DNA of 64,000 nt from Rhizobium anhuiense (GTDB lineage Bacteria > Pseudomonadota > Alphaproteobacteria > Rhizobiales > Rhizobiaceae): assembly GCF_003985145.1 (NCBI RefSeq), contig NZ_ML133521.1, positions 930,001 through 994,000 on the forward strand, read 5' to 3'. The notes below the pieces were generated by a model. That model saw only the letters and a program-made list of their open reading frames with translations, did not search any database and was not told the DNA's origin. Below, piece after piece: positions 25,510 through 33,948 of the stretch (position 1 is its first letter; each line of letters starts with the position of its first letter). Both the position numbers and the translations under genes were made by a program.

Positions 25510-26384
25510 AGGCGGCCCTCCCCGGAACGAACGAGCAGGGACCAGCGCTTCAGGTGATTGCCGGTGCGTAGTCGCGGATTGGCGATCTCGTCGACGGCGA
25601 AGTTCAACAGCGACATGCCGATGCCAAGGAAGGCGAGCGCGAAGCAGGGGGTGAGAATATCCCACCAGGCGCCGACCGAAAGGGCTGAAGCCTTCTGCGC
25701 ATTATAGAGCATGGTGCCCCAGGAGATGGCTCGGGGATCGCCGAGGCCGAGGAACTCCAGTGTCGCCTCGGTGATGATTGCGAAGATGACGCTGCCGATG
25801 AAATTGATGCCGACGATTGAAATCACGTTGGGGAAGATCTCGAATGTCATGATGCGCCATTGCGGCTCACCCATCATCTCGGCCGATTTGACGAAATCCT
25901 TCTGCTTGACGGAGAGCGTTTCGGCGCGGGTGACGCGGGCTCCCCAGGCCCAGGAGGTGGCGCCGAGGATGAGGGCGATGACGAGGGGGCTTGCCTGGCC
26001 GATGAAGGCGGCGAGCACCAAGAGCAGCGGTAGGTTGGGAACGACCAGCACCATGTTGGTGAAGAAGCTGATGATCTCGTCGGTCCTGCCGCCGCGATAG
26101 CCGGAGATGATGCCGAGCGCGGTGCCGACGAGGGTGATCAGCAGGCCGGCGCCGAAGCCGACGGCAAGCGAAGTGCGGGCGCCGTAGATCAGCCGGGCGA
26201 AAACATCCTGGCCGATGCGGGTCGTGCCGAGGATGTGGTCGAGCGACGGCGGCTGATGCGGCCGGCCGGTGCGGGCGGCCGGATCGTATTGCGTGAGCAG
26301 CGGCGCGGCGATCGCGACGATGACGATGAGGGCGATGATGACGAGGCCAGCCAGCGCCTTGCGGTTTCGAAGCAGGGTCTTCAT
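25506..26384 (-). CDS. ABC transporter permease (DppC-like)
   Basis: A 292-residue inner-membrane permease of the Opp/Dpp class. It begins with a cytoplasmic segment and one helix (ALAGLVIIALIVIVAIAAPLLTQYDP), then the typical HILGTTRIGQDVFARLIYGARTSLAVGFGAGL. The permease loop that contacts the ATPase lies in SAEMMGEPQWRIMTFEIFPNV. It is translationally coupled to the ATPase gene downstream (GTGA) and lies 1 bp after the DppB-like gene. Confidence 0.9.
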   Translation of the reverse strand: MKTLLRNRKALAGLVIIALIVIVAIAAPLLTQYDPAARTGRPHQPPSLDHILGTTRIGQDVFARLIYGARTSLAVGFGAGLLITLVGTALGIISGYRGGRTDEIISFFTNMVLVVPNLPLLLVLAAFIGQASPLVIALILGATSWAWGARVTRAETLSVKQKDFVKSAEMMGEPQWRIMTFEIFPNVISIVGINFIGSVIFAIITEATLEFLGLGDPRAISWGTMLYNAQKASALSVGAWWDILTPCFALAFLGIGMSLLNFAVDEIANPRLRTGNHLKRWSLLVRSGEGRL

Positions 26385-26385
26385 C

Positions 26386-27363
26386 TCACGCTCCCTTTAG
26401 CCGCGGGTCGAGCAAGATATAGCTGACGTCGACGATGAAATTGGCAATCAGCATGGTCGCGGTCATGATCAGAAGCTGGCCCTGGATGACGGGATAATCG
26501 CGGGCGAGGATCGCCTGGTAGAGAATGTTGCCGAGGCCGGGATAGTTGTAGACGACCTCCGTCACCAGCGAGCCGCCGAGGATGGTGCCGATCGCGATGG
26601 CAAGGCTGGAGACGGTTGGCAGCAGGGCGTTGCGCGCCGCGTACCAGAGCATCACATGCCGGTCGGAAAGACCCTTGGCGCGGGCCATGACGATATAGTC
26701 CTCACCGAGCAGGTTGATCATGTTGTTGCGCATGGTGACGGTGAAGCCGCCGATCAGCACGGTGCAGAGCGTCACCATCGGCAGGATGCCGTGATAGGCG
26801 ACGCTGCCGATATATTGCAGGCTGAGGGCCGGATCGAGCGAAGGATCGGCGGCATAACCGTTCGGAAACCAGCCGAGCGTGAAGCCGAAAATGAAGAGCA
26901 CGATCAGCGAGGTGACGACGGCCGGTACCGAGGTGGCGAAGATCGCGCCGACCGAGACGACGACATCGAACCTGCTGCCGCGCCGCCAGGCGGCGACGAT
27001 GCCGAGCAAGGTGCCGAGCGCGAAGCTGAAAATCGTCGCCGTTCCCATCAGGCCGACGGTCCAGATGAGGGCATGGCCGAGCACCGACGTCACCGGCAGC
27101 GGGAAATATTTGATCGAGCGGCCGAGATCGCCGGTGAAGATGCTGCCGAGATAGGTGAGGTACTGCTGCCAGAGCGGACCGTCGACGAAGCCGAAAGTGA
27201 GCTTCAGCGCCTGCAGGCTTTCCGGCGGCAATTCGGTGCCGGCGCTCGAGAACATGATCTGCACGGGATCGCCCGGCATCAGCCGGGGCAGGAAGAAATT
27301 GATCGTCGCTGCCGCGATGAAGGCTGCCATGTAGAAGACGAGGCGGCGAAGCAGGAAAGCCAT
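26386..27363 (-). CDS. ABC transporter permease (DppB-like)
   Basis: A 325-residue permease with an N-terminal helix (LVFYMAAFIAAATINFFLPRLMPGDP) and about five further helices, the GDLGRSIKYFPLPV periplasmic segment, and the YIVMARAKGLSDRHVMLWYAARNALLP coupling loop typical of DppB/OppB proteins. It forms the heteromeric membrane pore with the 25506 product. The binding-protein gene lies 58 bp upstream. Confidence 0.9.
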   Translation of the reverse strand: MAFLLRRLVFYMAAFIAAATINFFLPRLMPGDPVQIMFSSAGTELPPESLQALKLTFGFVDGPLWQQYLTYLGSIFTGDLGRSIKYFPLPVTSVLGHALIWTVGLMGTATIFSFALGTLLGIVAAWRRGSRFDVVVSVGAIFATSVPAVVTSLIVLFIFGFTLGWFPNGYAADPSLDPALSLQYIGSVAYHGILPMVTLCTVLIGGFTVTMRNNMINLLGEDYIVMARAKGLSDRHVMLWYAARNALLPTVSSLAIAIGTILGGSLVTEVVYNYPGLGNILYQAILARDYPVIQGQLLIMTATMLIANFIVDVSYILLDPRLKGA

Positions 27364-27421
27364 GGGAACTCCGTCGTCGCGGAAGCGGCGTTTTCTGCGC
27401 CGCTTCCGGAGATCATGATGC

Positions 27422-29068
27422 CTACTTGACCGGCTCGAGAGCGAGCAGGTTCAAGAGGCGTGCCGGATTGGTCCGCGAGATCGACGGATTGACGAAGGGG
27501 TTTTCCTTGGTCGACCACCCGGTGAAGCGCTTGGTGTTGTACTGATACCAGTTCGGATTGTTGAACACCGGAATCATCGGCATGTTTTCGGCGACGATGC
27601 GCTGCGCCTTGTTCATCGCTTCCTTCTGCTTGGCAAGGTCGGCGGTCTGGGTGAACTCGGTGACGAGTTTCTCGACCTCCGGGTTGAACCAACGCTGCGC
27701 GGTGAAGCGGGTCTTGCCCTTGTCCGAAGCGCTGAAGGCGCGCTTGTAGGGATAGTAGGGCGAGGCCGATGCCGGCAGGCTGTTGATCGCCGCATCGAAG
27801 GTGCCGTTGATGAGGTTGCCGGTCCAGACGGCTTCCTCAGGCGTTTCGATCTTGGCGTCGATGCCGACCGCCTGCATGCCCTCGACGGCGAGGTTGACGG
27901 TGTCGATCCAGTCGGTCCAGGCGCTGGGGACGATGATCGAGAAGGAAATCTTCGTGCCGTCGGGATTGTCGCGGAAACCGTCGCCGTCCTTATCCTTGTA
28001 GCCCGCCTCGTCGAGCAGGGCCTTGGCGGCATCGGCATCATAGGTTGCGAACTTGCCGAAGTCGGCCTTGACGGACGGGTCCGCCCAGCTCTTGTAAAGC
28101 TCGCCCATCAAGCCAGGATCTTCGTTCAGCGTCGGATAGCCGTAGCCGGCGACGTCGATCATCGTCTTGCGGTCGAGCGCCATGCTGACAGCCCGGCGGA
28201 ACTTCAGATCGTTGAAGGCCTTCTTGTTGTTCTCGTTCGCCGTTTCCAAGTTGAAGAGGAAGGCGACCATGCTGCTCGGCGAATACCAATAGTGGAAATG
28301 CGCCGGATCCTTGGATACATAGACATTGTCGATATCGGGAATGAAGGAGACACCCCAGTCAAGCGTGCCGTCGGCTGTCGCGGTCAGCATCTGGTTGTTG
28401 TCGGCAAGCTGCGGGAAGCGCATGCAATCGACCTTCAGGTGCTCGTTGTCCCAGTAGTTTGGGTTGCGGCACTGGTCGTAGGTCTGGCCGGTAAAGCGCG
28501 GCACTTCCGTCAGCGGGCCACTGCCGACCGGGGTTTCGTTGGCGAAGGTGACGGGATCGGCGACATCCTTCCAGACATGTTCCGGGACGATCGGCAATTG
28601 CGAGATCTGCTCGGCGGCGAGCGAGCTCGGATTGGCGAGCGTGAAGCGCACCGTCTGGGCGTCGACCGCCTGCACATCGGTGATGAAGGTCCAGATGCTG
28701 ACGAAGTCGAGCGCCGGGAACTTCTTCAGGTAATCATAGGTGAACTTGACGTCGGCTGCGGTCAGCGGCTTACCGTCAGACCATTTCAGGTTCGGGCGCA
28801 GCTTGAACTCGATGCTCTTCAGATCGTCGGAGAGCTTGAAGCTTTCGGCTAGACGATAGACCGGCTTGTTGCTGTCGAAGCGGTTGAAAATAACCAGCGG
28901 CTCGTAGATGAAGTCGAGCGTCGACTGGCGCGATGAGGTCTGGTTGAACGGGTTGAAGTTGCGAACCCAGGTCGTCGCAGGTTCGATATTCGCCGTCAGA
29001 ATCGTCTGCGCCATGGCCGATCCCGAAAGCAGCGTCAGCGCGGCGGCGGCAAGAAGATATTTTTTCAT
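27422..29068 (-). CDS. Family 5 extracellular solute-binding protein
   Basis: A 548-residue periplasmic binding protein. The signal peptide (MKKYLLAAAALTLLSGSAMA) is followed by the SBP family 5 fold (ESFKLSDDLKSIEFKLRPNLKWSDGKPLTAADVKFTYDYL; FRRAVSMALDRKTMIDVAGYG). A DKDGDGFRDNPDG loop in the second half looks like a calcium-binding loop. Family 5 proteins bind peptides or oligosaccharides. The operon also contains a GH3 N-acetylglucosaminidase-like gene, so chito-oligosaccharide or muropeptide uptake is favoured over plain peptides, as inference. It carries a clear upstream 43-bp gap to the GH3 gene. Confidence 0.9.
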   Translation of the reverse strand: MKKYLLAAAALTLLSGSAMAQTILTANIEPATTWVRNFNPFNQTSSRQSTLDFIYEPLVIFNRFDSNKPVYRLAESFKLSDDLKSIEFKLRPNLKWSDGKPLTAADVKFTYDYLKKFPALDFVSIWTFITDVQAVDAQTVRFTLANPSSLAAEQISQLPIVPEHVWKDVADPVTFANETPVGSGPLTEVPRFTGQTYDQCRNPNYWDNEHLKVDCMRFPQLADNNQMLTATADGTLDWGVSFIPDIDNVYVSKDPAHFHYWYSPSSMVAFLFNLETANENNKKAFNDLKFRRAVSMALDRKTMIDVAGYGYPTLNEDPGLMGELYKSWADPSVKADFGKFATYDADAAKALLDEAGYKDKDGDGFRDNPDGTKISFSIIVPSAWTDWIDTVNLAVEGMQAVGIDAKIETPEEAVWTGNLINGTFDAAINSLPASASPYYPYKRAFSASDKGKTRFTAQRWFNPEVEKLVTEFTQTADLAKQKEAMNKAQRIVAENMPMIPVFNNPNWYQYNTKRFTGWSTKENPFVNPSISRTNPARLLNLLALEPVK

Positions 29069-29111
29069 GTTTTATTCCCCTTTTCTTATGCGGTGAGAGT
29101 TGACGGGCCGG

Positions 29112-30134
29112 TCAGGAGACCAGCGCGCTGGCAAACATGTCTTCGACTTCTGCGTGGGCGGCGCGGACATCGACTTTGAGATTGCCGAGGCGCGCCTTGC
29201 CGGCGACGATCCGCTTGAGGGCGGCTTCCGTCAGCGGACGGGCGGCCTTGGCGGCAGCTTCGCTTTCCGGAATGTCGCCGTGGCTGTGGAGCGCGATGTC
29301 GAAGCCTGCGTCGAGCACCTGTTTGACGCGTTCCGGCAAGGTACCGGAGAGCGACTCCATGAAGATGCAGTCTGATATCAGCACGCCCTCATAGCCCATG
29401 TCCTTGCGGATCACGTCGTGCATGATGGGCGAGACGGACGCCGGCAGCTCCGCGTCATAGGCCGAGTAGACGACATGGGCGACCATCGCCCAAGGCGTAT
29501 CCTTCAGCGCGACGAAGGGTTTGAAATCGGTCGCGGTGAGCGTCTCGCGGCTGGCGTCGACCACCGGACGCTCCTTGTGGGAGTCGAGTGTCGCACGGCC
29601 ATGGCCGGGAATGTGCTTGATGACGGGCATGTTGCCGGTCTCGAGCAGGCCATCGACCACCTCGCGGCCGAGGGCAGCGATGAAATCGGGATCAGGGCCG
29701 AAGGAGCGGGCGCCGATGACCGCGCTCGTCGTCTCGAAGACGAGGTCGAGAACGGGCGAGCAGCCGCTGGAAAGGCCGAGTTCCGTCATCATCGCGCCCA
29801 TGGCCTGGGAGGAAAGGCGCAGTGCTTTTTTGCCGAGATCGAAATCGCGGCGCGCAAGTTCGGCAAACTGGCCGAAGCTGCGAAAGAGCGGCCAGGGGCC
29901 GGCATCGAGATGCTGAACGCGGCCGCCTTCCTGGTCGGTGAAGACAGGTGCGTCGTCGCGGCCGACGGCTTCGCGGAAGCGGGCGATCAGCCGCTTGGTC
30001 TGCTCCGGCTCGCGCTGATTGCGCCGGCCGACGAACAGGCCGAGCGGATTGGTGTCGCGAAAAAGGGCGAATTCATCATCCGAAATCGTGGGAGTGGGAA
30101 GGCCGACGAAAAGGGCGAGCGGGGTCGAGGACAA
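29112..30134 (-). CDS. Glycoside hydrolase family 3 (beta-N-acetylglucosaminidase, NagZ-like)
   Basis: A 340-residue GH3 enzyme without signal peptide, so cytoplasmic. It has the NagZ hallmark KHIPGHGRATLDSH, which supplies the Asp-His general acid/base loop, and the nucleophile region GVLISDCIFMESLSG. NagZ-type enzymes remove terminal N-acetylglucosamine from muropeptides or chitobiose. It sits second in the transporter operon, directly before the binding protein, so it probably degrades what the transporter brings in. The N-terminus contains DQEGGRVQHL, also typical of the family. Confidence 0.88.
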   Translation of the reverse strand: MSSTPLALFVGLPTPTISDDEFALFRDTNPLGLFVGRRNQREPEQTKRLIARFREAVGRDDAPVFTDQEGGRVQHLDAGPWPLFRSFGQFAELARRDFDLGKKALRLSSQAMGAMMTELGLSSGCSPVLDLVFETTSAVIGARSFGPDPDFIAALGREVVDGLLETGNMPVIKHIPGHGRATLDSHKERPVVDASRETLTATDFKPFVALKDTPWAMVAHVVYSAYDAELPASVSPIMHDVIRKDMGYEGVLISDCIFMESLSGTLPERVKQVLDAGFDIALHSHGDIPESEAAAKAARPLTEAALKRIVAGKARLGNLKVDVRAAHAEVEDMFASALVS

Positions 30135-30158
30135 TTCTGTAGCTCCGGGATCAGATGG

Positions 30159-30638
30159 TCATTTCGGCGTGCTTCTCAGCATGCCTTCGTAGATGCCCTT
30201 GTCGGGGGCGGGGATGATGGTTGCGCCTGCGGTCTTGGCGTAGAAATCGACCGGCCCGGCATCGCCGATGAAGGCATAGGCGTGGCCGAGCGTCTTCATC
30301 GTCTGCAGGCAGGCGGAGAAGAGGGCGAGCCCGATACCTTTGCCGCGCGCTTCCGGGTCGACGCCGGTCGGGCCGAAGAAGCCGCGCGCCGTCGTGTCGT
30401 AGCAGGCAAAGCCCAGCAGCTTGCCGTCGTCGACGGCGATCAGGCAGGCAACCGGCTGGCGGGAGAAGGCGACGGTGACTTCGCTTGCCCAGTTCTCGCT
30501 GAACTGTTCGCGAACCCAAGTGGCGATGAGATGCAGTTCCGGGGGGAGGGCCGGACGGATGGAGATGCCGACATCATCGGCTTTCCGTTTCAGGTCGGCG
30601 AGCTCAGCGGAATACAAGCTCACAAGCAGGTCTGGCAC
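30159..30638 (-). CDS. GNAT-family N-acetyltransferase
   Basis: A 159-residue GNAT protein with the acetyl-CoA site in GVDPEARGKGIGLALFSACLQ (motif A, R-x-x-G-x-G) and a conserved-looking VREQFSENWASEVTVAF segment upstream. It is the first gene of the leftward operon ending at 23810 and lies 24 bp before the GH3 gene. Its acceptor is unknown; acetylation of an imported amino sugar is possible. An inverted repeat stands upstream at 30656-30673. Confidence 0.82.
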   Translation of the reverse strand: MPDLLVSLYSAELADLKRKADDVGISIRPALPPELHLIATWVREQFSENWASEVTVAFSRQPVACLIAVDDGKLLGFACYDTTARGFFGPTGVDPEARGKGIGLALFSACLQTMKTLGHAYAFIGDAGPVDFYAKTAGATIIPAPDKGIYEGMLRSTPK

Positions 30639-30655
30639 CTGTCACTCCTCCAGTT

Positions 30656-30673
30656 ATTCCGTTATTGCGGAAT
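30656..30673. promoter_or_regulatory. Inverted repeat upstream of the GNAT-GH3-ABC operon
   Basis: ATTCCG, 6 bp, CGGAAT: a perfect inverted repeat 18-35 bp before the GNAT start codon. Between it and the thiD terminator is a TTGACA-like box on the minus strand (near 30721-30716). This is a likely operator for a regulator not encoded in the window. Confidence 0.55.
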
Positions 30674-30795
30674 GTATCCCCTTTTAGTGTTATAGATTTG
30701 GCCATCTGACCGGGCTTGTCAACAAGGTTTTTCAGAAGGTCAAAGGGACTGCCCGCACTGCAACTGCGGTTTCAACGCAAAGTAGCTGCCGAACG

Positions 30796-30824
30796 AAAAA
30801 ACGGCCGGGAGGGCCGGGCCGTTT
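30796..30824 (-). terminator. Rho-independent terminator of the thiMED operon
   Basis: AAACGGCC (30799-30806) and GGCCGTTT (30817-30824) form an 8-bp stem. On the minus strand the stem runs straight into a T-run of six. It lies 31 bp after the thiD stop codon. Confidence 0.8.
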
Positions 30825-30854
30825 CGATTGGCTGCATCTATGCCGAGCGAGCGC

Positions 30855-31664
30855 TTATTCGCCGTCTTTCCACAGCGCATGAAAATGCTGCACCGGGCCG
30901 TGGCCGGAGCCGACGGTGAGGCTTCCGGCTGCCGCGACCGCGCCGGCGAGATATTGCTTTGCGATGGCGACCGCCTCCCGCGCCGAGGCGCCCTTGGCAA
31001 GTTCGGCGGCCAGCGCGCTGGAGAGCGTGCAGCCGGTGCCGTGCGTGTTCTTGGTCGGCACGCGCATGGCTTCGAACCAGTGCAGGCCAGCGGCGGTGGC
31101 AAGGACGTCAGGACTTTCGTCGCTATCGAGATGGCCGCCCTTGACCAGCACTGCGGCCGGGCCAAACGCCCGCAGCTGTTCGGCCTGCGCCGCCATCTCG
31201 GCTCGGTTTGTCGCCACCGGCTGGTGCAGCAGTGCGGCGGCTTCCGGCAAGTTCGGGGTCAGGAGTGTCGCAAGCGGCAGCAGCCGGCGGGTCAGCACGT
31301 CGACCGCCTCAGGCGCGAGCAAGGCGGCGCCACCCTTGGCGATCATCACCGGGTCGATGACGATCGGAATGTCGCGGTGGTCAGTCAGTGCACCGGCAAC
31401 GGCATCGGCGATGCCGGCATTGGCGATCATGCCGATCTTGACGGCATCGACGCGCACATCGGCAAAGACGGCATTGATTTGGTCGGCGACGAATTGCGGC
31501 GGCACCAGATGCACGCCGCTGACGCCTTGGGTGTTCTGCGCCGTCAGCGCGGTCAGCACCGCCATGCCGTAGACGCCGCGGGCGGAAAAGGCCTTGAGAT
31601 CGGCCTGGATGCCGGCGCCGCCCGAGGGATCGGAGCCGGCGATGGAGAGAACGTTGCGGATCAT
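30855..31664 (-). CDS. thiD: Hydroxymethylpyrimidine/phosphomethylpyrimidine kinase ThiD
   Basis: A 269-residue ribokinase-fold kinase that phosphorylates HMP and HMP-P to HMP-PP for thiamine synthesis. Typical features are SIAGSDPSGGAGIQADLKAFSARGVYGMAVLTALTAQNT at the N-terminus, DPVMIAKGG, LTPNLPEAAALL, and the ATP/anion-hole GTHGTGCTLSSALAAELAKG near the C-terminus (KNTHGTGCTLSSALA). It overlaps thiE by 4 bp (ATGA) and is the last gene of the riboswitch-controlled operon. Confidence 0.95.
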   Translation of the reverse strand: MIRNVLSIAGSDPSGGAGIQADLKAFSARGVYGMAVLTALTAQNTQGVSGVHLVPPQFVADQINAVFADVRVDAVKIGMIANAGIADAVAGALTDHRDIPIVIDPVMIAKGGAALLAPEAVDVLTRRLLPLATLLTPNLPEAAALLHQPVATNRAEMAAQAEQLRAFGPAAVLVKGGHLDSDESPDVLATAAGLHWFEAMRVPTKNTHGTGCTLSSALAAELAKGASAREAVAIAKQYLAGAVAAAGSLTVGSGHGPVQHFHALWKDGE

Positions 31665-32296
31665 GCGCGGGCCTTTCGAATTTCTGCGGCGATGCGGCGC
31701 GTGGCCGCTTCGGGATCCGGCGTACCGCAGATGGCGGAGACGACGGCAAGGCCCTTGGCGCCCGCAGCAAATACTTGGGCGACATGATCCGCCTTGAGGC
31801 CGCCGATCGCAACCGACGGCACCGGCGAGGCCTTTACCAGCATGGCAAGACCGTCAAAACCGATCGGCTGCTTGTGATCGGCCTTGGTCGGCGTCGCAAA
31901 CACCGGCCCGACGCCGGTATAATCGACCAGATCCGGATCGACGGCGGCGGCAAGCGCCGCGGTCTCGACCGAGAGGCCAAGGATCATGGCAGGGCCGATC
32001 ATCGTCCGCGCCGTGCGCGCATCCAAATCCTCCTGGCCGATATGCAGACCGTCGGCGCCGATGGCGATTGCCGCCTCGACATCGTCGTTGACGATGAACA
32101 GGGCGCCGGTCCCGACAAGCGCCTGTTTCAAGGCGCGGCCGGTCTCGATCATCCCGACGGTGCCGGCATGTTTGTCACGCAACTGCACCATCGTCGCGCC
32201 GCCGGCAACGGCAAGGCGCGCCGTTTCCACCATGCCGATCCCCGCGCAGAGATCGGGGTCGAGGACGAGATAGAGCGAAAGGTCGAAAGCCTTCAT
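31661..32296 (-). CDS. thiE: Thiamine phosphate synthase ThiE
   Basis: A 211-residue TIM-barrel enzyme joining HMP-PP and thiazole phosphate to thiamine phosphate. Recognised by GGATMVQLRDKHAGT, FIVNDDVEAAIAIGADGLHIGQEDL, LGLSVETAALAAA, DYTGVGPVFATPTKADHKQPIGFDGL and VAIGGLKADHV. It overlaps both neighbours by 4 bp, so thiM, thiE and thiD are translationally coupled. Confidence 0.95.
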   Translation of the reverse strand: MKAFDLSLYLVLDPDLCAGIGMVETARLAVAGGATMVQLRDKHAGTVGMIETGRALKQALVGTGALFIVNDDVEAAIAIGADGLHIGQEDLDARTARTMIGPAMILGLSVETAALAAAVDPDLVDYTGVGPVFATPTKADHKQPIGFDGLAMLVKASPVPSVAIGGLKADHVAQVFAAGAKGLAVVSAICGTPDPEAATRRIAAEIRKARA

Positions 32297-33096
32297 GCCG
32301 CCGATATCCTTGCCCTGGCGTCAAGCGTTTCGGCGTCGAGCGCTGCCAGCGCATCGAGGAAGCGCCAGGAGAAGGAGCCGGGGCCGGCGGCGCCGAGTGC
32401 CGCGTCTTCGCCGGCGATGGCGAAGGTCGAAAGGGCGGCGACCGTGGCGCCGAAAATGTCCTCGGGCGCCGTTGCCGCAAAGGCGCCGACGAGGCAGGTG
32501 AGCGAGCAGCCGAGCGCGGTGACTTGCGGCATCAAGGCCGATCCGCCTTCGATGCGCACGGCCCGCTCGCCGTCGGTGACGAAATCCATGGCGCCGGTCA
32601 CGGCGACGACCGCCCGCTGACGCTCGGCGAGCCATCGCGCCGAACCTTCCGCCTGCTCGACTGGGTCGCGGCTGTCGACGCCCTGGCCGCGGCTCTCTCC
32701 GCCGGCCAGCGCGATGATTTCGGAAGCGTTGCCGCGGATGATGGTCGGATGCAGCGCCAGGAGATCGGCGACGGCGTTGCGGCGGAAGGCCGTTGCATAA
32801 TGAGCGACCGGGTCGAGCACCCAGGGCTTGGCGGCTGAAGCCGCCGCCTTCGCCGCCGCCTGCATGCCGTCGATCCATTGCGTCGACAGCGTACCGATAT
32901 TGATGGTCAGCGCACTGGCGATCCCGGCGAATTCGCCGGCTTCTTCCGCGGCATGCACCATGGCGGGCGAGGCGCCCGCGGCAAGCAGAACATTTGCGGC
33001 GATGTTCATGGCGACGTAATTGGTGATGCACTGAACGAGCGGCGGCTTCTCGCGCATCGCCTTCAGCATCGCTCCGGGTGTGGTCTTGGTCTGCAT
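32293..33096 (-). CDS. thiM: Hydroxyethylthiazole kinase ThiM
   Basis: A 267-residue ribokinase-fold kinase phosphorylating the thiazole alcohol. Markers are PLVQCITNYVAMNIAANVLLAAGASPAMVHAAEEAGEF at the N-terminus, WVLDPVAH, IIRGNASEIIALAGG and VTALGCSLTCLVGAFAA. Together with ThiE and ThiD it makes a salvage operon (no thiC, thiO, thiS or thiG here), which lets the cell rebuild thiamine from imported pyrimidine and thiazole. It is the first gene behind the TPP riboswitch. Confidence 0.95.
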   Translation of the reverse strand: MQTKTTPGAMLKAMREKPPLVQCITNYVAMNIAANVLLAAGASPAMVHAAEEAGEFAGIASALTINIGTLSTQWIDGMQAAAKAAASAAKPWVLDPVAHYATAFRRNAVADLLALHPTIIRGNASEIIALAGGESRGQGVDSRDPVEQAEGSARWLAERQRAVVAVTGAMDFVTDGERAVRIEGGSALMPQVTALGCSLTCLVGAFAATAPEDIFGATVAALSTFAIAGEDAALGAAGPGSFSWRFLDALAALDAETLDARARISAA

Positions 33097-33157
33097 ATGG
33101 CCCCTTTCAGGCGGGGGCGGCCACGGGGCGGTTCGTGCGGGCGATGCCGCGACCCCG

Positions 33158-33238
33158 AGCGACTCCCTCCGCCGGCATTATCCGGTTCAGGTTCGAAGGG
33201 TGCTTCTCAGCCCGTCTGTCGACGAACGCCCCTGTCTC
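33158..33238 (-). promoter_or_regulatory. TPP (THI-box) riboswitch controlling thiMED
   Basis: On the minus strand the leader of thiM contains the conserved thi-box landmarks in order: GGGGCG, CTGAGA (33210-33205), ACCCTT, GAACCTGA, then CCGGATAATGCCGGCG and GAGGGA. This is the thiamine pyrophosphate aptamer. The 60 nt between it and the thiM start (33097-33157) form the expression platform. I see no T-run there, which suggests control of translation initiation and not of termination. Confidence 0.93.
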
Positions 33239-33330
33239 TCATCGCGTTTCTTTTCGCAGAGAACGGGGCTGATGTCACCTCGAAAATGACAATCATGCGA
33301 CCGACGCGGCGCGCGATGGCTATGGATGAT

Positions 33331-33456
33331 TTATGGGTCGGGATCGCCTTTCATGAAGGACGAGAGATCGCCGCCGATTCGGGTCTTGACCAGGTTTTCC
33401 CGAAAGTCGTCTGCCGGTTCTCTTCCGGGTTGGCCGGGTCCTTGCCTTTTCGCCAT
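33331..33456 (-). CDS. Possible very small protein (41 aa)
   Basis: A short reading frame encoding MAKRQGPGQPGREPADDF ... MKGDPDP, with an AAGGAGAGG purine tract upstream but rather far (about 10-12 nt) from the ATG. The composition (basic, Gly/Pro-rich, then acidic) is unlike random antisense product. I cannot assign a family; it could be a real small rhizobial protein. Confidence 0.4.
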   Translation of the reverse strand: MAKRQGPGQPGREPADDFRENLVKTRIGGDLSSFMKGDPDP

Positions 33457-33948
33457 GCGGCTATCCTCTCCTTTTTCAAAAGGAATAACCGCAGCAACCG
33501 TGGGTGCAATCAATTTCTAAAATACATCTTCGTATTTGTGAGGGGTTGGCTGCCAGCATTGGTGAGGGTGCTGATGCGGGAAAGCAGTCTTTTCTTTGAA
33601 AGAATGAAGTTCATCTTCCCAAGACTTTTCTGCATTTGGAATAGCGCGAAGTTATTCACCCTATCCGTTCATCGATGGAATTTTTCAATGTAGCCGAGCA
33701 CGAGAACAGCTTCGCGTAAGTTGCGTGTCGTCTCATCGCCTCGCCATTCAGTTTTATTCCGGCTGTCGAAATTTGGTGGCGATTTCGTTGCGGTAAGCCT
33801 CTCCCAGGGCGTGGAATCAAACTCCCAGAACGCGAAGTAAATATCTAACGGAAACTTTACCGTGCTGACACGCTTAGGTTGACCAAACGATGGATTGTAG
33901 CGATATGACTTTACACGCCAATAAAATCTTCCTGAAGTTGTATTTTCA
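33457..33948. other. AT-richer intergenic stretch before the CDI operon
   Basis: About 490 bp without a convincing gene and visibly lower in GC than its surroundings. It contains the short palindrome TTCTTTGAAAGAA (33592-33604) and, at its right end, the candidate promoter of the secretion operon. A minus-strand frame (33669-34016) crosses it but runs antisense into the next gene and resembles nothing known. Confidence 0.6.
33879..33907 (+). promoter_or_regulatory. Candidate promoter of the CDI/two-partner secretion operon
   Basis: TTGACC (33879-33884), 17 bp, GATATG (33902-33907), about 40 bp before the first start codon at 33949. The -35 is good and the -10 is weak. It is chosen for position and because no other sigma-70-like pair is evident near the operon start. 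Confidence 0.35.
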
